This document shows, in pieces, positions 1-9,926 of a DNA stretch of 64,000 bases. The notes under the pieces were generated by a model. The model was given only the letters and a program-made list of their open reading frames with translations. It did no database searches and was not told the origin of the DNA. The DNA is from Knoellia koreensis (GTDB lineage: Bacteria; Actinomycetota; Actinomycetes; Actinomycetales; Dermatophilaceae). Within the stretch, counting starts at the first letter, position 1. The number at the start of each line of letters is the position of its first letter. The stretch spans positions 488,976-552,975 of the forward strand of contig NZ_JABEPQ010000001.1 of the NCBI RefSeq assembly GCF_013041615.1. The letters are read 5' to 3'. The translations under genes and the position numbers were made by a program.

Positions 1-216
1 ATCACGGTCGACCCGCAGAACCACGCGGTGCTCGACATGACGCTCACGTCAGCGGCCTGCCCGCTGACCGACGTCATCGAGGACCAGACGTCGCAGGCGC
101 TCGAGGGCCTGGTCGCGAGCCACCGCATCAACTGGGTCTGGATGCCGCCGTGGGGGCCGGACAAGATCACCGAGGACGGCCGCGAGCAGCTGCGCGCCCT
201 CGGCTTCAACATCTGA
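1..216 (+). CDS. DUF59/SufT-like metal-sulfur cluster protein, 3' part
   Basis: Only the last 71 codons are in the window; the reading frame is open from base 1. The residues match the C-terminal half of MIP18/DUF59 (SufT, PaaD-like) proteins: the TSAACPLTD stretch carries the conserved cysteine of the family, followed by a short helix and the characteristic end WMPPWGPDKITEDGREQLRALGFNI in sense. Family members assist Fe-S cluster assembly or carrier function and in actinobacteria usually follow sufS/sufU. That neighbourhood lies outside the window, so linkage to a suf operon is an inference from family knowledge. Confidence 0.8.
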   Translation: MTVDPQNHAVLDMTLTSAACPLTDVIEDQTSQALEGLVASHRINWVWMPPWGPDKITEDGREQLRALGFNI

Positions 217-232
217 GCCGCCCACCAACCAC

Positions 233-799
233 GTGAGCCGCGTCGTCGAGGTGGCGCCCGAGCGCCTCGACGGGTGGCTGGAGCGGTTCGAGGCCAACAA
301 TGCCGAGGGCGCGGGATCGTCTGCGCCGCAACGGATCTCGTCGGTCGAGCGCTTCGACTTCGCGCCACTGGCGGTCGTGCTCGTGCGTCGCGGCGGGTAT
401 GCCGTGGGGCTGGCCGACGACGCCGGTCACCTGAGCGCGTCGAAGGTCGGCACGCGTCATGTGCAGTCACGCACCGCCGCCGGTGGCTGGTCGCAGCAGC
501 GGTTCGCCCGGCGCCGCGGCAACCAGGCCGACGAGCTGGTGCGGGCCGTGGGCGAGCACGCGCACCGGCTGCTGCCACGCGGCATACCTCGCGGTCTCGT
601 TGTGGGTGGCGACAAGGCGCTGGTGCGCGCGGTCCTCGACGACCCTCGACTGGCCTTCCTCGGCGAGCTGCCGCGGCGCGAGCTCTACGACCTGCCCGAC
701 CCGAAGCGCGCCGTCCTCGACGACGCCGTCCGCCGCGGTCGCGCCGTCCGCGTCACCGTCGAGGACCATCCGGATGGCGGTGGCCCGGCGGCGGGGTGA
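233..799 (+). CDS. acVLRF1-like (Vms1/eRF1-type) release factor domain protein
   Basis: A 188-residue protein resembling the actinobacterial VLRF1 family, relatives of eukaryotic Vms1 and release factor eRF1 that hydrolyse peptidyl-tRNA on stalled or split ribosomes. The diagnostic segment is the glycine/glutamine loop GGWSQQRFARRRGNQ at residues 84-98, the equivalent of the catalytic GxxQ loop. The N-terminal half (about 1-80) is the family's beta-rich part and the end is basic. The GTG start at 233 lies 16 bases after the preceding stop. The next gene starts 10 bases after the stop. Function is family inference; the loop is seen directly. Confidence 0.72.
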   Translation: MSRVVEVAPERLDGWLERFEANNAEGAGSSAPQRISSVERFDFAPLAVVLVRRGGYAVGLADDAGHLSASKVGTRHVQSRTAAGGWSQQRFARRRGNQADELVRAVGEHAHRLLPRGIPRGLVVGGDKALVRAVLDDPRLAFLGELPRRELYDLPDPKRAVLDDAVRRGRAVRVTVEDHPDGGGPAAG

Positions 800-809
800 C
801 GATGGCCGC

Positions 810-1172
810 ATGGCGAAGTACACCGTCAACGACGAGGCCGTGGAGTTCCTGCGCGGGCTCATCGAGCGCAAGCAGTACGTCCTCGACAGCGACTGGGGCG
901 ACGTGCAACCGGACGCCGCGGCCCAGAACGCCTACCTCGAGAACCACTCGTGGCCCGACTACGCCCGCTGGCACCTCGGGTTGACCGTCGGCGCCAACGA
1001 CGACACCAAGGCGCGCTATGCCTTCGTCGTCGGCGACTTCCGCCGGGTGCACCGGTCGGGGCTGATCGCCAGCGTCTACCGGGCGGCGGAGTGGCGGCAC
1101 AAGAAGGTGGAGCTGGCGGCGCACGAGCTGCTCCAGCTGCTCGACGAGACCGCCGGCATCACCGACGACTGA
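810..1172 (+). CDS. conserved hypothetical protein, 120 aa
   Basis: The ATG at 810 begins a 120-residue protein (MAKYTVNDEAVEFL...) with no cysteine, no signal peptide and no transmembrane segment. It is rich in charged and aromatic residues and ends in a predicted helix (ELAAHELLQLLDETAGI). It has the look of small cytoplasmic proteins found in many actinobacteria, but I cannot assign a function. Longer in-frame starts exist but lie inside the upstream release-factor gene, so the start just after that stop is preferred. Its stop is 3 bases from the stop of the convergent metallopeptidase. Confidence 0.6.
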   Translation: MAKYTVNDEAVEFLRGLIERKQYVLDSDWGDVQPDAAAQNAYLENHSWPDYARWHLGLTVGANDDTKARYAFVVGDFRRVHRSGLIASVYRAAEWRHKKVELAAHELLQLLDETAGITDD

Positions 1173-1175
1173 GGT

Positions 1176-2099
1176 CTACTCGACGGTGCTTGGCGTGAAC
1201 GTGTCGCACTGGTTGAGGTCACCGGACTGGTAGCCGGTGGTGAACCACTTCTGCCGCGCCTCGGCCGACCCGTGCGTCCAGCTCTCCGGGCTGACCCGGC
1301 CCTGGGTCTTCTGCTGGATCCGGTCGTCACCGACGGACGCCGCCGCGGACAGGGCGTCCTTGATGTCCTTGTCGGTGAGCGGCTTGAGCAGCTTGGTGCC
1401 GGCCGAGTCGGTGGTCTCCGTCGCGTTCTTGGCCCACACGCCGGCGAGGCAGTCGGCCATCAGCTCGATCCGGACACCGCCGCTGTTCGGGCCGGTGCCG
1501 CCGTCCTGGGCGCGGTCGAGGAGACCGAGGGTGTCCTCGATGTGGTGGCCGTACTCGTGCGCGACGACGTACTCCTGCGCAAGCGGGCCGCCGCTGGAGC
1601 CGAACTGGGTCGTCAGGATCTGGAAGAAGCTCGCGTCGATGTAGACCTGCTTGTCGAGCGGGCAGTAGAAGGGTCCGACCTGGTTGGAGGCGGTGCCGCA
1701 GGCCGACTGGGTGGAGCCGTTGTAGAGGATCGTCTTGGCCGGCGTGTACTTGCGCCCGTAGCGGGGCAGCTCCTTGCTCCAGTAGTCGTTGACCGAGTTC
1801 ACGGTCAGGATGACCCGGCAGGTGTCGTCCCGGTTGGCGTCCGCGCCCGTCTTGCACTGGGAGAAGGCGTTGCCGTTCTCGGTGCCCGCCGGCTCCACCT
1901 GGCCCTGGTCGACCGAGCCGCCGCCAGTCCCGGGGTCCGTGGGCAGCTGGCCGGGGTTGATCCCGAAGATGAGCATGATGACCAGCAGGATGATGCCGCC
2001 GATGCCACCCCCGACCACCATGCCGCCGGGGGCGCCGCCGCCACCGCCGCCGGAGCCGACCTGGCTGGTGTCGATCCGGGCGTTGTCGTTGAAGCTCAT
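1176..2099 (-). CDS. YpfJ-type neutral zinc metallopeptidase
   Basis: A 307-residue member of the putative neutral zinc metallopeptidase family (KPN_02809/YpfJ, Pfam Zn_peptidase). Residues 12-26 are glycine-rich, and one membrane segment follows at about 27-47, so the catalytic domain is probably anchored and faces outward. The zinc site HEYGHH is at 181-186. Four cysteines (about 82, 94, 134 and 146) could form disulfides. A GGAGG Shine-Dalgarno sequence sits a few bases before the ATG. The physiological substrate of this family is unknown. Confidence 0.85.
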   Translation of the reverse strand: MSFNDNARIDTSQVGSGGGGGGAPGGMVVGGGIGGIILLVIMLIFGINPGQLPTDPGTGGGSVDQGQVEPAGTENGNAFSQCKTGADANRDDTCRVILTVNSVNDYWSKELPRYGRKYTPAKTILYNGSTQSACGTASNQVGPFYCPLDKQVYIDASFFQILTTQFGSSGGPLAQEYVVAHEYGHHIEDTLGLLDRAQDGGTGPNSGGVRIELMADCLAGVWAKNATETTDSAGTKLLKPLTDKDIKDALSAAASVGDDRIQQKTQGRVSPESWTHGSAEARQKWFTTGYQSGDLNQCDTFTPSTVE

Positions 2100-2238
2100 C
2101 GGGCCTCCACGGTCGCTGGGCTGTGCGTCGGGGTGTCGAACACGCTCGTTAGACTAGTGACAGCAGTCCAGCTTCGGCGCCATCGCAAACGTCTCGGTGC
2201 GTCCGTGTCCTGCACCAGACCCAGCCAAGGAGCCTTTC

Positions 2239-3840
<1,602 letters not shown>

Positions 3841-3844
3841 CAGC

Positions 3845-4909
3845 TCAGTCGATCGGGTAACCGGTGACGGGTCCGTCGGTGTTCGGCTGCCACCCGAGCG
3901 CCGGGGCGACGTGCGTGGCGAACGACTCCAGCACGTGCAGGTTGTAGTCGACGCCGAGCTGGTTGGGGATCGTCAGCATGAGCGTGTCGGCGGCCTCGAT
4001 CGCCGTGTCGGCCTTGAGCTGCTCGATGAGCACGTCGGGCTCGGCGGCATAGCTCTTGCCGAAGGTCGAACGCATCCCGTCGATGATGCCGATCTGGTCG
4101 CCGTCCTCACCGCCACGCGGGCCGAAGTAGGCGCGGTCGACATCGGTCATGAGCGGGAAGATGCTGCGCGACACCGAGACCCGCGGGTTTCCCGGGTGGC
4201 CGGCTTCCTTCCACGCGGCGCGGAACCGGTCGATCTGGTCGCGCTGCAACCGGTGGAACTCCTCACCGTTGGCCTCGGTGAGCAGGGTCGAGGACATGAG
4301 GTTGAGGCCGACCGTGCCGGCCCACTCGGCGCTGTCGCGGTTGCCCGACCCCCACCACACGTGCTGGCGCAGGGTGGGGGACTGCGGCTCGATGGGGACG
4401 CGAGCCGTGGTGTGCGTCGACATGTAGCCGTTCGGGTCGGCGTCGGCCATCGGTTGGCCTTCGATCGCGGCGAGGAACTTGGTGATCTTCTCGCGCGCGA
4501 TGTCCGCGCCGCGCGGGTCGGTCGAGCCGGTGTAGCCGAACTCCTCGTAGCCACGGATGACCGACTCGGGTGACCCGCGGCTCACGCCGAGCGCGACGCG
4601 GCCGTCGGCCAGCAGGTCCAGCGCCGCAGCCTCCTCGGCCAGGTAGAGCGGGTTCTCGTAGCGCAGGTCGATGACGCCGGTGCCGACCTCGATCCGCTGG
4701 GTCTTGGCCGCGATGGCGGTCAGCAGCGGGATCGGGGCGGCGGCCTGCTGGGCGAAGTGGTGCACGCGGAAGTAGGCGCCGTTGACGCCGAGCTCGTCCG
4801 CGCCGACCCCGATGGCGACGGCCTGGGTGAGCGCGTCGCGCGCGTTCTGGGTGTGGGAGCCGCGCACGGCGCCGTAGTGGCCGAAGGAGAGGAAGCCGAA
4901 AGCCTTCAT
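3845..4909 (-). CDS. LLM-class flavin-dependent oxidoreductase
   Basis: A 354-residue luciferase-like monooxygenase family protein (TIM barrel). It shows the family's N-terminal strand MKAFGFLSFGHY, the segment IEVGTGVIDLRYENP around residues 70-85 and ALGVSRGSPE around 105. Members use FMN or F420 to oxidise small molecules; the substrate is unknown. The ATG at 4909 is preferred over one 18 bases upstream because it gives the canonical N-terminus. It is convergent with the ABC-F gene (4 bases between stops) and divergent from the sulfur operon. Confidence 0.82.
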   Translation of the reverse strand: MKAFGFLSFGHYGAVRGSHTQNARDALTQAVAIGVGADELGVNGAYFRVHHFAQQAAAPIPLLTAIAAKTQRIEVGTGVIDLRYENPLYLAEEAAALDLLADGRVALGVSRGSPESVIRGYEEFGYTGSTDPRGADIAREKITKFLAAIEGQPMADADPNGYMSTHTTARVPIEPQSPTLRQHVWWGSGNRDSAEWAGTVGLNLMSSTLLTEANGEEFHRLQRDQIDRFRAAWKEAGHPGNPRVSVSRSIFPLMTDVDRAYFGPRGGEDGDQIGIIDGMRSTFGKSYAAEPDVLIEQLKADTAIEAADTLMLTIPNQLGVDYNLHVLESFATHVAPALGWQPNTDGPVTGYPID

Positions 4910-5002
4910 GGGCGCAGCCTGCCGCATCCACTGCGCTGTGAACCACCCATGGGGCGCTCAGGTTGCAAGTCCCAGCGGTTTGGGGGGAGTTACGGTCGAA
5001 TA

Positions 5003-5025
5003 ATGGACGGTTATGCAATCCATAA
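5003..5025. promoter_or_regulatory. nested inverted repeats upstream of the sulfate assimilation operon
   Basis: TTATG-caatc-CATAA (5011-5025) is nested with ATGGA...TCCAT (5003-5007 and 5019-5023) in an AT-rich patch that contrasts with the surrounding GC-rich DNA. It lies 22-44 bases before the sirA GTG, where a -35 region or operator would sit. A plausible -10 is CAGAAT at 5035-5040. It could be the site of a sulfur-status repressor; no regulator gene is adjacent, so its identity is unknown. Confidence 0.4.
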
Positions 5026-5046
5026 GGGACACGGCAGAATGGGAGG

Positions 5047-6735
5047 GTGACCCAAGCCCCCGAGCGGACCACGCGGCATACCCGCCCCACACGCACCCAG
5101 GCCACCGGCGCCTGGGCCGACGGTGACGCGACGCCCCTCAACCACAACGAGGAGTTCAAGGCGGCCGACGACGGCCTCAACGTGCGCGCCCGGATCGAGG
5201 AGGTCTACGCCAAGGAGGGCTTCGCGAGCATCCCCGGCGACGACCTGCGCGGCCGCATGCGCTGGTGGGGGCTCTACACGCAGCGCAAGCCGGGCATCGA
5301 CGGCGGCCAGACGGCCACGCTCGACCCCGCCGAGCTCGACGACGAGTACTTCATGCTGCGGGTGCGCTCGGACGGCGGCGCATTGTCCGCCGACCAGCTG
5401 CGCACCATCGCCGGCATCTCCACCGAGTTCGCGCGCGACACGGCCGACGTCACCGACCGGCAGAACATCCAGCTGCACTGGATCCGCATCGAGGACGTCC
5501 CGGAGATCTGGTCGCGGCTCGAGGCGGTCGGTCTCACCACGGCCGAGGCGTGCGGCGACACCCCGCGCGTCATCCTCGGCTCACCGGTCGCCGGGATCGC
5601 CGCCGACGAGGTGCTGGATGGGACGCCGGCCGTCCGCGAGATCCTCGAGCGCTACATCGGCAGCCCCGAGTTCTCCAACCTGCCGCGCAAGTTCAAGACC
5701 GCGGTCTCGGGCAGCCCCAGCCTCGACGTCGCCCACGAGGTCAACGACGTGTCGTTCGTCGGCGTCGTGCACCCCGAGCACGGGCCCGGGTTCGACGTGT
5801 GGGTCGGCGGTGGCCTGTCGACCAACCCGATGTTCGCCCAGCGGCTCGGCGGGTGGGTGCCGCTGGAGGACGTGCCGGAGGTCTGGAAGGGCGTCGTCTC
5901 GATCTTCCGCGACCACGGCTACCGGCGGCTGCGCAACCGGGCGCGGCTGAAGTTCCTCATGGCCGACTGGGGCGCCGAGCGGTTCCGCGAGGTGCTCGAG
6001 CAGGACTACCTCGGCCGGCGCCTCGTCGACGGCCCCGCACCGGTCGCCCCGAGCGACCAGCGCCGCGACCACGTCGGCGTCCACCCGCAGCAGGACGGCC
6101 GGTTCTGGGTCGGTGTCGCCCCCGTGGCGGGGCGGGTCAGCGGGACGACGTTGTATGCCGTCGCGGAGCTGGCTGCCCGGCACGGGTCGGGTCGGGTGCG
6201 CCTCACCCCTCACCAGAAGATCCTGGTGCTCGACGTGCCCCAGCAGGAGGTCGCCGGGCTGACCGCAGGGCTCGACGCGATCGACCTGCCCGTCGCTCCG
6301 AGCGAGTGGCGTCGCGGGGTGCTCGCCTGCACGGGCATCGAGTTCTGCAAGCTCGCACTGGTCGAGACCAAGGCGCGTGCCCGCACCGTCATCGCCGAGA
6401 TGGAGCGGCGGCTGCCCGACTTCGACGTCCCCTTCACGATCCACGTCAACGGGTGCCCCAACGCCTGCGCGCGCACCCAGGTCGCCGACGTCGGGCTCAA
6501 GGGCATGGTCAGCAAGGACGACGAAGGCAACCTCGTCGAGGTCTTCCAGGTGCACCTCGGCGGCGGCCTCGGCACCCACCCCCAGCTCGCCCGCAAGACC
6601 CGCGCGCTGAAGGTGCCGGCCGAAGAGCTGCCCGACTACATCGAGCGGCTCGCCACCCGGTTCCTCGAGCAGCGGGACGGCGACGAGGCTTTCGCCACCT
6701 GGGCACACCGGGCCGACGAGGACGACCTGCGATGA
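5047..6735 (+). CDS. sirA: ferredoxin-dependent sulfite reductase
   Basis: A 562-residue assimilatory sulfite/nitrite reductase that reduces sulfite to sulfide with six electrons from ferredoxin, using siroheme and a 4Fe-4S cluster. The cluster and siroheme ligands are Cys428, Cys434, Cys470 and Cys474 (CTGIEFC and NGCPNAC). Tyr77 (GLYTQR) and Cys169 (AEACGDTPR) match the pair that is covalently cross-linked in the Mycobacterium tuberculosis enzyme, where such a bond is associated with sulfite reduction. First gene of the sulfate operon. The GTG is directly preceded by GGGAGG, which is unusually close for a ribosome binding site. Neighbours favour sulfite over nitrite. Confidence 0.93.
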   Translation: MTQAPERTTRHTRPTRTQATGAWADGDATPLNHNEEFKAADDGLNVRARIEEVYAKEGFASIPGDDLRGRMRWWGLYTQRKPGIDGGQTATLDPAELDDEYFMLRVRSDGGALSADQLRTIAGISTEFARDTADVTDRQNIQLHWIRIEDVPEIWSRLEAVGLTTAEACGDTPRVILGSPVAGIAADEVLDGTPAVREILERYIGSPEFSNLPRKFKTAVSGSPSLDVAHEVNDVSFVGVVHPEHGPGFDVWVGGGLSTNPMFAQRLGGWVPLEDVPEVWKGVVSIFRDHGYRRLRNRARLKFLMADWGAERFREVLEQDYLGRRLVDGPAPVAPSDQRRDHVGVHPQQDGRFWVGVAPVAGRVSGTTLYAVAELAARHGSGRVRLTPHQKILVLDVPQQEVAGLTAGLDAIDLPVAPSEWRRGVLACTGIEFCKLALVETKARARTVIAEMERRLPDFDVPFTIHVNGCPNACARTQVADVGLKGMVSKDDEGNLVEVFQVHLGGGLGTHPQLARKTRALKVPAEELPDYIERLATRFLEQRDGDEAFATWAHRADEDDLR

Positions 6736-6938
6736 GCGACAGCCCCCGCGCGTCGACGCCCTACTACTGCCCGTTCTGCGCCGAGGAGGACCTCTGGCCG
6801 GTCGAGGAGCCCCGCAGCGCTTGGGAGTGCCGCGCGTGCGCCCGCGTCTTCACCGTGCAGCTCGCCCGGGTCGACACCGCGTCGATCCCCGGCCGCGTGG
6901 CCGAGGAAGCGTTGCTGGAGAAGGGATCCCAGTCATGA
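6732..6938 (+). CDS. small zinc ribbon protein of the sulfate reduction operon
   Basis: A 68-residue protein whose ATG overlaps the sirA stop (ATGA) and whose stop overlaps the cysH ATG, so translation is coupled on both sides. It has a CPFC...CRAC pair (residues about 14-17 and 34-37), a rubredoxin-like or zinc ribbon knuckle with an aromatic, acidic middle. I know no assigned function. Its position between sulfite reductase and APS reductase suggests an electron carrier, assembly factor or metal-dependent partner of one of them, which is inference. Confidence 0.8.
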   Translation: MSDSPRASTPYYCPFCAEEDLWPVEEPRSAWECRACARVFTVQLARVDTASIPGRVAEEALLEKGSQS

Positions 6939-7657
6939 CCACGACCACCGACGTCGCGGTTGCCGAGGCGACGCGACGGTTCGCTGCGCTGGAAGCCAGC
7001 CACGCGGCATACGGGGACAAGGTCCAGCTCACCCGCGAGGTGCTGCGCTGGGCGCACGACACCTATGGCGACCGACTCACCATCGCGTCGTCGATGGGTG
7101 ACGAGGCGCTGGTGCACCTCGTCGGCACCACCCTGACCGACGCCGACGTGTTCTTCCTCGACACCGGCTACCACTTCGTCGAGACGCTGGGGACCCGCGA
7201 TGCGTACCAGGCAATGCTGCCGCTCAAGATCCGCACCATCCTGCCGCTGCTCACCGTGGCCGAGCAGGACGCGAAGCACGGCGCCAAGCTGCACGACCGC
7301 GACCCGGACGCCTGCTGCGCGATGCGCAAGGTGGAGCCCCTCAACCGGGCGATCGAGGGGTATGCCGCGTGGGTGACCGGGATGCGGCGCGTCGACGCAC
7401 CGACGCGGACCGACATCGAGCTGGTCGGCTGGGACGAGAAGCGCGGCCTGGTGAAGCTGAATCCCCTTGCGGCATGGACTGATTCGGACATCGACCGGTA
7501 CGTCGAGGAGAACGGCGTGTTCCTCAACCCGCTCCGGCAGGAGGGCTACGCGTCGATCGGCTGCGCGCCGTGCACGCGGCCAGTGGCTGAGGGCGAGGAC
7601 CCACGAGCCGGCCGGTGGGCCGGGAAGACCAAGACCGAATGCGGGTTGCACACATGA
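6935..7657 (+). CDS. cysH: adenylyl-sulfate (APS) reductase
   Basis: A 240-residue PP-ATPase-fold reductase converting activated sulfate to sulfite and AMP. It has the 4Fe-4S cluster motifs Cys127-Cys128 and Cys210-x2-Cys213, which mark the APS-using bacterial type rather than the PAPS type, and the catalytic cysteine Cys236 in ECGLH near the C-terminus. The reductant would be thioredoxin or mycoredoxin. No cysC (APS kinase) is present in the operon, consistent with direct use of APS. It overlaps its neighbours by 4 bases on each side. Confidence 0.93.
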   Translation: MTTTTDVAVAEATRRFAALEASHAAYGDKVQLTREVLRWAHDTYGDRLTIASSMGDEALVHLVGTTLTDADVFFLDTGYHFVETLGTRDAYQAMLPLKIRTILPLLTVAEQDAKHGAKLHDRDPDACCAMRKVEPLNRAIEGYAAWVTGMRRVDAPTRTDIELVGWDEKRGLVKLNPLAAWTDSDIDRYVEENGVFLNPLRQEGYASIGCAPCTRPVAEGEDPRAGRWAGKTKTECGLHT

Positions 7658-8595
7658 CGACGACGGCACCGAGCCCCACCGCCACGGCGACGCAGGGGCC
7701 CCTGACCCTGGACCACCTCGACCACCTGGAGTCCGAGGCGATCCACATCTTCCGCGAGGTCGCGGGGGAGTTCGAGCGGCCGGTGATCCTCTTCTCCGGC
7801 GGCAAGGACTCCGTCGTCATGGTGCACCTGGCGCTCAAGGCGTTCGCTCCGGCGAAGCTGCCGTTCGGGCTGCTGCACGTCGACACCGGGCACAACTTCC
7901 CCGAGGTGCTCGACTACCGCGACGCCACCGTCGAACGGCTCGGCGTGCGGCTCACCGTCGCCAAGGTGCAGGACTACCTCGACGACGGTCGGCTGCGCGA
8001 GCGTCCCGACGGCACCCGCAACCCGCTGCAGACCGTCCCGCTCCTCGACACCATCGAGGCCGGGAAGTTCGACGCCGTCTTCGGCGGCGGGCGACGCGAC
8101 GAGGAGAAGGCCCGCGCCAAGGAGCGCGTCTTCAGCCTGCGCGACGCCTTCGGCGCGTGGGACCCACGCCGCCAGCGGCCCGAGCTCTGGGACCTCTACA
8201 ACGGGCGGCACGCGCCCGGTGAGCACGTGCGGGTCTTCCCCCTGTCTAACTGGACCGAGCTCGACGTGTGGCGCTACATCGAGCGCGAGGGCATCGCCCT
8301 GCCGGAGATCTACTACGCCCACGAGCGCGAGGTGTTCCAGCGCGACGGCATGTGGCTGACCCCCGGTGAGTGGGGTGGCCCGAAGGAGTCGGAGTCGTTG
8401 CAGCGCAGGCTCGTTCGCTACCGGACAGTGGGTGACATGAGCTGCACCGGAGCCGTCGACTCCGACGCCACCGACGTCGGCTCGGTGATCCTCGAGGTCG
8501 CCGCGTCGCGGCTCACCGAGCGCGGCGCGACCCGCGCCGACGACCGGCTTTCCGAGGCCGCCATGGAGGACCGCAAGAAGCAGGGGTACTTCTAG
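7654..8595 (+). CDS. cysD: sulfate adenylyltransferase subunit 2
   Basis: A 313-residue small subunit of ATP sulfurylase, making adenylyl sulfate from sulfate and ATP. The PP-loop SGGKDS is at residues 48-53, and the FGGGRRDEEKARAKER segment typical of CysD is near 143-158. The ATG at 7654 is chosen because it overlaps the cysH stop as ATGA and starts the family-like sequence; an upstream in-frame start would lie deep in cysH. cysN follows after 2 bases, as expected for the CysDN heterodimer. Confidence 0.93.
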   Translation: MTTTAPSPTATATQGPLTLDHLDHLESEAIHIFREVAGEFERPVILFSGGKDSVVMVHLALKAFAPAKLPFGLLHVDTGHNFPEVLDYRDATVERLGVRLTVAKVQDYLDDGRLRERPDGTRNPLQTVPLLDTIEAGKFDAVFGGGRRDEEKARAKERVFSLRDAFGAWDPRRQRPELWDLYNGRHAPGEHVRVFPLSNWTELDVWRYIEREGIALPEIYYAHEREVFQRDGMWLTPGEWGGPKESESLQRRLVRYRTVGDMSCTGAVDSDATDVGSVILEVAASRLTERGATRADDRLSEAAMEDRKKQGYF

Positions 8596-8597
8596 AC

Positions 8598-9926
8598 ATG
8601 ACGACGACCACTCCCGATCTGACTGCGGCACCCGCTCGGCACGACCTGCTGCGGCTCGCCACCGCCGGCTCGGTCGACGACGGCAAGTCCACCCTCGTCG
8701 GCCGCCTGCTCTACGACACCAAGTCGGTGCTGACCGACCAGCTCGACGCGGTCGAGCGGGTGAGTCGTGAACGCGGCCTCGACGCCACCGACCTCGCGCT
8801 GCTCACCGACGGCCTGCGCGCCGAGCGCGAGCAGGGCATCACCATAGACGTCGCCTACCGCTACTTCTCGACGGCGACTCGCTCCTACGTCCTGGCCGAC
8901 ACCCCCGGGCACGTGCAGTACACCCGCAACATGGTCACCGGCGCCTCGACGGCCGAGCTCGCGCTCATCCTCATCGATGCCCGGCACGGTGTCGTGGAGC
9001 AGACCCGGCGGCACCTCGCCGTGACCGGGCTGCTCGGCGTGCGGCACGTCGCGGTCGCCGTCAACAAGATGGACCTCGTCGACTGGTCGCAGGAGCGCTT
9101 CGACGAGATCGTCGCCGAGTTCCGGCGCCACGCAACGCGATTCGGCATCACCGACGTGGTCGCCGTTCCCGTGTCGGCCCTCTTCGGGGACAACGTCGTC
9201 GACCGTTCCGACCGCGCGCCGTGGTATGCCGGGCCGACCCTCCTCGAGCACCTCGAGGCGGTGCCGGTGGGCGAGGACCCCGCCGCGCAGCCGCTGCGAC
9301 TGCCGGTGCAGTTCGTCATCCGTCCGCAGAGCGGGGAGCACCGCGACTACCGGGGGTATGCCGGTCGCATCACCTCAGGGGTCGTGCGCCCCGGGGACGA
9401 CGTCGTCGTGCTGCCGTCGGGTCGGACGACCCGCGTGGCAGGTATCGACCGGGCGCGGTCGGACGGTTCGCTCGAGGAGCTCGCAGTCGCCTTCGCCCCG
9501 CAGTCGGTCACCCTGCGGCTCGAGGACGACATCGACCTTTCCCGTGGTGACGTCATCGCAGCCGCCGACGACACCGGCCTGCTGACCCGGTCGCTCGCCG
9601 GCACTGTCGCCGTCCTCTCCGAGCGCCCAGTGCGCCAGCGTGACCGCGTGCTCCTGCGGGTCGGCACCCGCACCGTGCGCGCCCTCGTCGACGACGTCGT
9701 CGACCAGCTCGACATCGAGACGATGGAGCATCGCGCTGCTCCGGATGGCTTGTCGCTCAACGCGATTGGGCGAGTGCGGATCCGGCTCGCCGAGGACGTG
9801 CCCGTTGACGACTACCGGCGACTGCGCCGCACCGGGGCGTTCCTGCTCATCGACGAGGCCGACGGTTCGACCTTGGCCGCGGGCATGGCGGATGCGCCGG
9901 ACCGCGCCGTCGGAGAGGGCATCTGA
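8598..9926 (+). CDS. cysN: sulfate adenylyltransferase subunit 1 (GTPase)
   Basis: A 442-residue EF-Tu-like GTPase that couples GTP hydrolysis to APS synthesis by CysD. G1 GSVDDGKST is at 24-32, G3 DTPGH at 101-105 and G4 NKMD at 156-159, followed by beta-barrel domains. The length fits CysN alone; there is no CysC kinase fusion at the C-terminus. The stop overlaps the next start by one base (TGATG). Confidence 0.93.
   Translation: MTTTTPDLTAAPARHDLLRLATAGSVDDGKSTLVGRLLYDTKSVLTDQLDAVERVSRERGLDATDLALLTDGLRAEREQGITIDVAYRYFSTATRSYVLADTPGHVQYTRNMVTGASTAELALILIDARHGVVEQTRRHLAVTGLLGVRHVAVAVNKMDLVDWSQERFDEIVAEFRRHATRFGITDVVAVPVSALFGDNVVDRSDRAPWYAGPTLLEHLEAVPVGEDPAAQPLRLPVQFVIRPQSGEHRDYRGYAGRITSGVVRPGDDVVVLPSGRTTRVAGIDRARSDGSLEELAVAFAPQSVTLRLEDDIDLSRGDVIAAADDTGLLTRSLAGTVAVLSERPVRQRDRVLLRVGTRTVRALVDDVVDQLDIETMEHRAAPDGLSLNAIGRVRIRLAEDVPVDDYRRLRRTGAFLLIDEADGSTLAAGMADAPDRAVGEGI

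Noticed and set aside
2136-2152. LexA-like half site TCGAACACGC in front of the ABC-F gene
   Set aside because: Only the left half matches; the right half of the SOS box is absent, unlike the perfect box at 58805.
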